Below, one piece after another: positions 56,691-64,000 of a stretch of 64,000 nt of DNA (position 1 is its first letter; each line of letters begins with the position of its first letter). This DNA is from Punctularia strigosozonata HHB-11173 SS5 (lineage: Eukaryota; Basidiomycota; Agaricomycetes; Corticiales; Punctulariaceae), in assembly GCF_000264995.1 (NCBI RefSeq), contig NW_006767439.1, positions 521,850-585,849 on the forward strand. Direction: 5' to 3'. Under the pieces are notes generated by a model that was not told where the DNA came from, did not search any database, and was given only the letters and a program-made list of their open reading frames with translations. The translations under genes and the position numbers were made by a program.

Positions 56691-57400
56691 CATAGGACCA
56701 AAACCTCGCTAGACGCTTGACGCTTGACTACACCCGCGAACTTTTTGCACCGATTGGTCCTCATCGACCTCATACAAATTCTGGGAGCACGCTTCGCTGG
56801 ACGAATCCTCTCGGGTTGACTGCAATTAGGAATCGGAATCTCGGGCATGAAGTCATGTCTTGTCGGCGAACTGTGGGCACCCACCCTACCATCGTGAAAC
56901 TATGGAGTATGTGGGCCGGTACCTGTTGAGGGGCATATGCTCGTAATCCATCAACACTACCACCACCACCACCGCTACAGATTCTAGCCTCGTGGTTGCA
57001 ATCTGAACGCTACACGAAGCCCTCCAGCAAGGTGTACTGTGCCCTACGACGACTCAGCCCGGTGAGCAGTACGCGACCACCTACTGTGCCCTACGACGAC
57101 TCAGCCTGGTGAGCAGTACGCGACCACCTTGAAGAACCGGTAACTTGATACCTTGGGAGCTGTCGGACGCGATTGATAGGGGCGAACACGGCCTTTCCTC
57201 CCAAGGCAAGAACTCGGGCCGCACGACATTGGGGCCTTCCTCGACCTACATAGAGATCCACGATGCGTCACTCGTGGGACGAGTCGCTCAAGAACAACTG
57301 CTGGGCCCTTCGATTCTCCAACAATAACGTAAACCTGAAAAGTGTTATATCATGACACAATGCATGCTCCAGCTCCCTGAAACCATCTCACTGCCCCGTC
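56691..57400. other. Spacer between the duplicated blocks
   Basis: About 700 bp with no gene. It contains a short CAC microsatellite near 56,957 and a 47-bp tandem duplication at 57035-57128, and ends in the promoter of the intact P450. Confidence 0.4.
57035..57128. repeat. Two tandem copies of a 47-bp unit
   Basis: The unit starting TACTGTGCCCTACGACGACT occupies 57035-57081 and is repeated at 57082-57128 with a single C/T difference. It is non-coding and recent. Confidence 0.85.
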
Positions 57401-59652
57401 ATGATTGACATTGCCCTCGCACTAGTCGTTTTATGCTATCTGCTCACCAAAGCGTCGCAAGTGGGCCGACGACGGCCAGGTTTACCTCCTGGCCCACCGA
57501 CATTGCCGGTGCTCGGGAACCTGCATCTGCTATCTCCGACGTATACCCATTTGAGGGATTTTTCTTATCAAATCCTTGGTTCAGTGACTTTGGCTGATTT
57601 CGCGCACAGGTTCACCGAGTGGGCGAGGAAATACGGAGATATATTCTCGGTAAGCGCGACCGTTCATGCATCTCCGGTGCGAAGCTCACTCCCCCTCAGT
57701 TGACTCTTGGCCCGGGGGTCATGGTAGTGCTGTCTAGCGCCCATGCAGTTCGCGAGATACTGGAAAGGCAGAGCGCGGTCACCTCGAGCAGGCCTCCCTC
57801 TCACTTCGATGACATCCTTCACGAAGGAAAATACCTTGCTATCTGTCAAGCGTGTGCGCCTCCTTCTCGAAAGCGTATCCCATCCTCGTTGTTGATTGCA
57901 CCGCATAGCTAACAACTGGCGGCTCCTGCGAAAAGCCGCCAACTCCCTGTTAACGCCACAGTCCGCCGTGAAACATATACCCCTTCAGCGAGCAGAGTCG
58001 CTTCAACTCATGTATGATGTCATGAAAGCTCCAGAGGTACATTCACGCTGTCCCAACGTCGCTCCGAATTGATCGAGTGTGTGCAGCGAACGTGGTGGCA
58101 TCTACGGCGAGCAGCCACGTCCGCCGTCTTCTCAGTACTATGGGGGAAGCGCGCACCCAAGTACGTTATCCTCGCGTATGGTTGCGTATCACATCTGACA
58201 ACACGCATCGCCAACAAGGATCGACTCACAGGACGTCGCAATGGTATTTGAAATTGCCGAGGCTGAAACTCAGGTGTATACGCCCGGCAAGCACGCCCCG
58301 GTGGACCTACTCCCGATCCTCAAATATGTGCCTGAGCGGTGGGCGCCGTGGAAGGGGATTTGCAGGGATCTCCGAGAACTGCAGATGTCGTTCTACACAC
58401 GCTTGACAAACGAATGCAAGGAGAGGATGTACAGCAGCCAGCAAGTCGATACACTCTGCTTCATGGATGCCGTGGTCAAGCGACAGCAGGAGTTGGAGCT
58501 CACGGACGACATGGCTGCGTATGCTCTATACATCCTCGACGATCCGCACTCTGATTAGCGGTCTGCCCTAGATTACTCGGTGCCGTGCTGTTGGAGGGTG
58601 GTAGTGACACAACGGCCACATTTATGCAATCGTTCCTGCTGATGGTGACCGCTCACCCCGAAGTACAGCGCAAACTGCACGAGGAAATGGATAGGGTTGT
58701 TGGAGATGGACGCACGCCGAACATGGACGACTTTCACAACCTACCGTATCTACAAGTACGTTTCAAGTTCTTTCGGACGCGCAGGTGATGATCATCTTTC
58801 CAAAGGCCACTCTGAAAGAAACCCATAGGATCAGACCCGTGTTTCCCATCGGTATCCCCCATGCTACACTGGACGACATCATGGTGAGTCTTGTACCTCC
58901 ATGAGCAGCATTCTGTGCGTTGCTCGGCCATAGTCACTAATGCTGTCGAAGTATGAGGATTACATCATCCCGAAGGATAGCACTGTGGCAATCAATCTAT
59001 GCAAGTACCGAAGGTTTCACCAGACGGGCGCGTACTTACCTATGCTGTCGTCAGGGGGGATCTATCATGATCACGATGTTTTCGATGATCCGGAGACATT
59101 CAACCCGGATAGATATATGACGTCGGAGTTCGGCGTCAGACCCGGCGTGGATTGCGCGGCTTTCAAACATTCCCTACCATTTGGTGTGGGCCGGGTATGC
59201 TCTTGTTCAACGTGTGCATGCGCATGTTGAGATGTACCCTTTTCAGAGGATATGTCCAGGGAGACATGTTGCGGAACAAGCAATGGTCAGCAGTGTGCGC
59301 TTGTTCATCCGAGCAGCATCGCTCAATGACATTACATCCTCAGAGGATACAAGCTACAGACCTTATATGGGGATTCAAATTCACGTCCAAAGAGCCCATC
59401 GACATCGACGCCTATCTTCCCGTACGCCTATCGGCTCATTCCTTTCATGTTGGTGTAATGACTTTCGACTACTAGGGACTGGTCTTGGCCTCCAAACCAT
59501 TCACGGTGTCCGTTGAACCTCGAAGTGTCCGACACGAAGAAATGATCAGAAAGGAATTTTTGGATGCGATCCCCGCTTTCGCACCTTACGAGGAGCGGTT
59601 GAGCGTTGAAGAGAAGGAATGGTTAGCGAAGAACAGGCTCGGTGGGGCTTAG
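57401..59652 (+). CDS. Cytochrome P450 monooxygenase (intact tandem copy)
   Basis: A microsomal P450 of unknown substrate. The ATG at 57401 gives MIDIALALVVLCYLLTKASQ (anchor) and the hinge LPPGPPTLPVLGNLHLLSP. Further parts are LTLGPGVMVVLSSAHAVREI, SHFDDILHEGKYLAIC, LRKAANSLLTPQSAVKHIP and PERWAPWKGICRDL, where the broken sister has a stop. The I-helix is LLEGGSDTTATFMQ and the K-helix LKETHRIRPVFPIGIPH (ExxR motif ETHR). DPETFNPDRYM follows, then the haem loop FGVGRRICPGRHVAEQ across an intron near 59,195-59,245. The end is AIPAFAPYEERLSVEEKEWL and TAG at 59650-59652. About ten introns are needed and every family motif is intact, so this copy is likely functional. Confidence 0.9.
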
Positions 59653-59729
59653 GCATGCAGGTGTGGAGATAGTTATCAGAGCATGCATTCGAGACTGCGG
59701 CCTCACTGGGGGTCATCATAATCCTATGC

Positions 59730-59885
59730 ACTTCCGTCGGCTGCTCTAAGCCGCAAGCAACCGCCACGAAGAAACCAACAAGAACAGCTTTGCGGAAATG
59801 ACCCGTCTTTTGCAACGCATGAGGAGCGATTGGGCATTGAAGAAAAGGAGGGGTTGACGGAAAATGCGCTTAACGGAAACCACGA
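59730..59885 (+). pseudogene. C-terminal relic of a third P450
   Basis: Just after the intact P450 stop, DPSFATHEERLGIEEKEGLT and ENALNGN match the C-terminal IPLFAPYEERLSAEEKEWLAENRLSGN of the P450 pseudogene. The nucleotides upstream (from about 59,730) also align with the KPRSMHHGE part of that copy, with small indels. The following non-coding sequence up to the p24 gene aligns with the sequence after the P450 pseudogene. This is the remnant of a P450 that once stood next to p24. Confidence 0.75.
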
Positions 59886-60084
59886 GCGTAGTTCACGCCA
59901 TGGCAATGCACGTTGTTGACCCTCAGTTCGTGGTGGAAAGCTTAAAGCCATCATGAAGCTTCCAGTCCTTCGATTCTTAGGTTTGGCATATGGAAGCAGT
60001 GCTGAGGCCTGGTGATAGACTGAGGAAAGTGAAGGCACACATGGTATAATCCCAGCCTAATAAGATTAGAAAAGTAGAGTAAGC

Positions 60085-60915
60085 TCAGTCGATGAGGTAC
60101 TTCCGCTTGAAGAACGAGCGGAGGTGGAAGATCTGCCACGCCCCAAGTGCCGTCAGGGATAAGATAATGAAGTACGAAAAGTTGTTGACGCGTCTGAGGG
60201 TTGATTCTAGAGCCCACACAACGCTATCAATGGGAAGAAATAGTGGGTGTCAGAGCGACGAGGGCGCACCGTTGGTGGCAGAGAACCGCTCTTCGCGTGT
60301 CTTCAAGTATCCTAGTTCGTCTGAAATTTCCTTGACTATACCTTCAAGTTTACGCATTTCGGTCTCGAGAGCGGAGAGGGACTCCTGATTCGCTATGGCA
60401 CTGCAGAGCCTTGTCAGCAGCACATCCAAAGCACGCAAGTCACCAAAGGCATACTTGTAGTCCACAGCGTCAGCGCCAATGTCCACGTCCAAATCGACTA
60501 TGCGTGTCGCGTTCCTCGCATGTTGGGGCGGGTAATCTGCTCATGAGCCCGGTCAGACGTTTCGCCCGTCACTTCACTATGAGAGCAGGCAGAACGCACT
60601 CGCATTCAACCAATTCCTGAGACACACTCCCACCTCGCCGTCAGCGTGCGTGGTGACCGCCAGCCTTGTCTCGCCCTTGATGTTCTTCTTGCTCAAATAC
60701 ACGTTCTTCTTCGGGCTTGAGTCGATGATTTCGACATCCACTCTTTGTCCAGCACCCTCTCCTACATTTGCGGTGACAATAACTAGAGCGTTTTCGTGTG
60801 CAGCATTCCATATGCATTTCGCCGGTGGGTACCGGTAGCCCGCCAGGGAGAACTTGATGGCATGGGCCGGGAGCGCGGTCAAGGAGAGCGCTAGGAACAA
60901 CGACGCAAGTTTCAT
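60085..60915 (-). CDS. p24 family (EMP24/GP25L) cargo receptor
   Basis: A COPII/COPI vesicle protein involved in ER-Golgi cargo sorting, including GPI-anchored proteins. Three exons (60915-60600, 60536-60270, 60206-60085) sum to 705 nt and 234 aa, normal for the family. The signal peptide MKLASLFLALSLTALPAHA precedes the GOLD domain, which has two Cys residues (PAKCIWNAAH and GEVGVCLRNWL). A coiled-coil region (LSALETEMRKLEGIVKEIS, LGYLKTREERFSATNEST) leads into the membrane segment FSYFIILSLTALGAWQIFHL. The cytosolic tail is RSFFKRKYLID, with the FF and dibasic sorting signals. The last exon and part of the middle exon are duplicated as a relic at 56447-56690. Confidence 0.92.
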
Positions 60916-61374
60916 GTTAAGATAGACCAAGACGACGGCACTGGAACGTGGGGTAGCGCAAGTGATCGAGTAACTGTAGAAAGGGCCAGCCTGGCGTTGA
61001 AGGCGTCTGAGGTCGTGGACGTGGCTGAGCGTGAACAAGGATCCCTCTCAGCCATCACCGGCCCGCGGCACGCAGCGTTCTATGAAGCTTGCCATTGCGT
61101 ATTACTCTCCGTTTCGCTCACATGCGGCCATACGAACGTGGTGATGCGACGGATATCCGACCAGTTCTGCGCTAAACATATCCGGCCGAGGCGGTTGATT
61201 TTGCCCAGGGCGCGCCTGGTCTATCCAGGTTTGGCCAATGTTCCGGACACGGAACGCAAGATATGACTTCATCGCCTTGATAAACCTCCCACTGTTGCCG
61301 CGGGTGAGCGGTACGATACATCCTAGTGCGACCCAGCAACCACCCCGCGTCCGTTGCTGGCCGTATCCCTCGTC
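60916..61374. promoter_or_regulatory. Divergent promoter, p24 / galactonate dehydratase-like
   Basis: 459 bp between divergent start codons. No TATA box or gene is evident. Confidence 0.4.
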
Positions 61375-62953
61375 ATGTCTCCCCATGCCTCGAAGGGTAG
61401 TCCAATAGCAAAGATCGAGGTATGTGAACGATGAATGATCACCGTGACCGTGGTTTGAGGTTTGATCGTAGTTATTCCGCCTTCCTCCTCGTTGGCTCTT
61501 CGTTCGCGTTGAAACCTCCGACGGATTCGTTGGCTGGGGTGAAAGCACGCTCGAGGGACATACGGAGGCTGTCGAAGGCGCTTTCGAGGACTTACGCCAA
61601 AGATTCGTCGGATCAGACGCAGACAACATCGAAGATATATGGCAGACCGCATATAGAGCAAGATTCTATAGAGGTGGCCCTGTGCTCATGGTCTGTAACA
61701 GCCATTTTCTCAGTTCACGCTTGATGGCTGACCGGCCCCCTTTTTATGATAGTCAGCCTTGTCAGGCCTTGACATCGCTTTATGGGACATCAAGGGACGG
61801 AAACTCAGTGTACCGGTCTGGCAGCTCCTGGGAGGCAAGGTACGCGATCGCGCCCGCGTTTATGGATGGATTGGCGGCGATAAACCGGAGGACGTTCTTG
61901 AGCAAGCCGCATATAGGGAAGCCCAAGGCTTCACGGCCGTGAAGATGAACGCGACTGATGCCCTCGAGTGGATTGACTCTCCCGCGAGGCTCGAGTCGTG
62001 TGCGAACCGCGTTAAAGAGGTCCGATCGCTTGGAATAGACGTTGGCGTGGACTTCCATGGTCGCCTTCACAAGGGTATGGCGAGGCAGCTCGCGAAGCTA
62101 CTAGAGCCTGAGAAACCGATGTTCATCGAAGGCATATATCTGCGTCTCTTCTGTGGATGTTTCGGATGACGAACCGCCGTGCCTGCAGAACCCCTGCTGC
62201 CTACCCAGCCGGAAGAGATCGCTGACCTCGCGAGATCGGTTTCCACCCCGATTGCGGTCGGCGAAAGGTTATATACGCGACATGATTTCCGACCTTACTT
62301 CGAGAAACGAGCGATAGACATCGCTCAGCCAGACGTGAGTACATATCCCGAACTTATGTATCGCTGAGCGTGCCATGAACTCACCGGGATGCTCAATACT
62401 CAGGTTTCTCACTGTGGCGGCATATCGGAACTCAGACGCATAGCGTCCATGGCAGAGACATACGACGTCGCTCTCGCGCCACATTGTCCGTTAGGGCCAA
62501 TAGCGCTTGCGGCATGCCTACAAGTTGCGATCAGCGCACCGAACTGTGAGTTACAGGTTCAACTATCCTACACCTCACGTCAATGACCTTTGTGGCTCGT
62601 AGTTGTAATACAGGAGATGAGCTGGGAGGTGAGCTTGATCAGTACTCCGGGAAGGATATAACTCACTATGGGCTCACGACGTTTTGTAGATCCACTACAA
62701 CAAAGGAGCTGATCTCGCAACGTACCTCGTCGACCCATCCGTATTCGCCATCAAAAACGGTTTCGTGGAGGCACTTTACGGTACGTCGATATTTGTTATC
62801 ACGTTCCTCAGTTTTGATGTCTCCGTAGGACCTGGTATAGGCATCGAGATCAATGAAGCACTCGTCAGAGAGACGTCGGAGAGTTATGTCAAAGAGAAGG
62901 CATGGAGGAACGACGTGTGGAGAGGCGAGGATGGCAGTTTGAGGGAGTGGTAG
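61375..62953 (+). CDS. D-galactonate dehydratase-like enolase superfamily protein
   Basis: A mandelate racemase/enolase-superfamily dehydratase most like bacterial DgoD, which turns D-galactonate into 2-keto-3-deoxygalactonate. Eight exons (61375-61419, 61472-61690, 61753-62131, 62189-62334, 62404-62545, 62603-62628, 62690-62780, 62829-62953) sum to 1173 nt, giving 390 aa; E. coli DgoD is 382 aa. Motifs in order are [65 protein letters not shown], metal ligand Asp and the His in VDFHGRLHK, Glu ligands in MFIEEPLLP and [29 protein letters not shown], catalytic His in [14 protein letters not shown], and [16 protein letters not shown]. The fourth exon is reached through a GC-AG intron (62132-62188). 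It could serve pectin or galactose catabolism. All key residues appear intact. Substrate assignment is inferred from the motif match. Confidence 0.88.
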
Positions 62954-64000
62954 CAAGCTATCATTGAATCTTCACGTTCGCTCGGCGGTCTCTAGCATGG
63001 TAAATTGGACAATGGAATCTATTTGGTAATTACTCGGGTCTATCGCCGCTGCCAGCCTCCCTATGTCACCCTTCGTCTTGGAGAACACATGGATTTAATC
63101 CATGAGGTCGTCTGGGCAACGTCGACCCAACTCGTCTTGCCTAGACGCGGCTCCACCGCGCGCCCTGTTACATCTGCGTGGCCGATATGTGTCCAGACAA
63201 CGTAAGAGACGCCGATGTATGTCGCCGTTTCCTGGTTTGCAGGGTCGAGACTCGAGGCGCGAACTCGATGCAATATGGAGTCACCGCTTCCCCAACAAGA
63301 TCGACCATCTGTCATGTCGCTGAAAAGTCTCGCGTTCTCTTCCTATCAACTGAAGTCTTGCTTGACTGGGCGAATTACGTATGCCCCTGAGACATCGTAT
63401 TCTCTTCGAAGGCAATCAGTAGGTCCGCCGTAACTACTTCCTGTGCGACCTTCGTGCTAACATTCGACACGCAGGGTCCTCGAACAAATCGCTCGCTGGA
63501 GAACTCAAAGAGGGATTCGCTAGCGCGAAGATCTGTTCCGAAATAAAAATTTACGCCAACCGTCTAAGACGGATGGCAAACGAATTTCGGCACTTCGTCG
63601 GGCAAAACCGCTCGCTGCTATATCCTCATGCCTTACATCAGCAGCAAGGACTCCATTGTCGTGCTTGTTGCTTATTATCAACAAACCTCTGCAGTGTTCA
63701 TACAGCCTTCCCAATACCCATCGTCCATCTGTTTCTTGACGACACTCGAGAGGCTCCGAAAAACCGAGTCGGGCTTTCATGGCATTGTTCGCTCGTTAAC
63801 GGCATGGTTGCAAGAAGCCAGAAAAAGAGAAGAAAAGAAACACGCGCTTGAAGATGAGAAGGCGCTTGCGGATCTTCGAGTTGTCAGCCCCGTCATGCAA
63901 CATCTGCGTTTCAGGACGGTGCATGTGGGCGATTCGTTGGTCACAGTGACTACGTACTGAATCCAAGGATCAGGTCCAAATTCGGCGCGCAGGCAGAAAA
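62954..64000. other. 3' edge, unresolved coding potential
   Basis: A possible plus-strand gene covers about 63,480-63,960. One frame reads GELKEGFASAKICSEIKIYA and RRMANEFRHFVG. A second frame reads DSIVVLVAYYQQTSAVFI and ARKREEKKHALEDEKALADL and ends in TGA near 63,960. The frames overlap without a clear intron, and no family is recognised. It may be a short gene, a frameshifted relic or chance. Confidence 0.25.

Overview
This window comes from the nuclear genome of a filamentous fungus, most likely an Agaricomycete (mushroom-forming basidiomycete). The evidence is dense short introns of about 45-65 bp, a basidiomycete-style velvet regulator, intron-rich cytochrome P450s in tandem, a kinase family with an HGDLRG catalytic loop, and a tRNA-Ser with internal polymerase III boxes. 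A finer placement such as Polyporales would be a guess. Coordinates are spans from first to last coding base. Exon structures were worked out by eye from reading frames and splice sites; where exon lengths are quoted they sum to a multiple of three.

Layout. 0-6.3 kb: VPS16 (minus) and a complete cytochrome P450 (minus). 6.8-9.7 kb: a tandem pair of genes of one unrecognised family; the copy at 8117-9664 is intact (477 aa), and the copy at 6791-7757 is broken by a 123-bp inverted-repeat element, a frameshift and loss of its 3' end. 10.2-15.3 kb: the selective-autophagy scaffold ATG11 (plus). 15.7-16.0 kb: a frameshifted gene relic (minus). 16.6-18.5 kb: an MFS sugar transporter (plus) with a TATA box and a cluster of CreA/Mig1-type GC boxes upstream. 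20.2-22.0 kb: an MpaB-like (DUF2236) oxygenase-family protein. 22.1-26.4 kb: a large membrane protein ending in WD40 repeats (minus), next to a small GPI-type secreted protein (minus). 28.6-29.6 kb: an unrecognised protein. 30.2-33.1 kb: an alpha/beta hydrolase with a GC-AG intron. 33.4 kb: tRNA-Ser(AGA). 34.2-36.5 kb: a HAD hydrolase convergent with SEC62.

37.9-39.1 kb: a seven-exon velvet-domain regulator (292 aa), which had to be assembled from short exons. 40.5-43.9 kb: two convergent mitochondrial genes, an Mgr3-like TPR protein and an MBA1/mL45-like protein. 44.0-49.5 kb: three related kinases, consisting of one pseudokinase-like copy (catalytic Asp to Gly), one copy with all catalytic motifs, and one decayed relic. 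51.0-52.8 kb: malic enzyme. 53.5-60.9 kb: a duplicated block holding a pogo-type MITE, a P450 pseudogene, an intact P450, a C-terminal relic of a third P450, a 3' relic of a p24 gene and the intact p24 gene. 61.4-63.0 kb: a D-galactonate dehydratase-like enolase (390 aa, eight exons, one GC-AG intron).

Functionally the window mixes housekeeping trafficking genes (VPS16, ATG11, SEC62, p24), mitochondrial factors, and carbon metabolism (sugar transporter, malic enzyme, galactonate dehydratase), with accessory genes in recent turnover (P450s, kinases, the unknown tandem family). I found no CRISPR array, viral genome or operon. The most notable features are the two inverted-repeat elements, the duplicated P450/p24 block, and the kinase trio that includes a probable pseudokinase.
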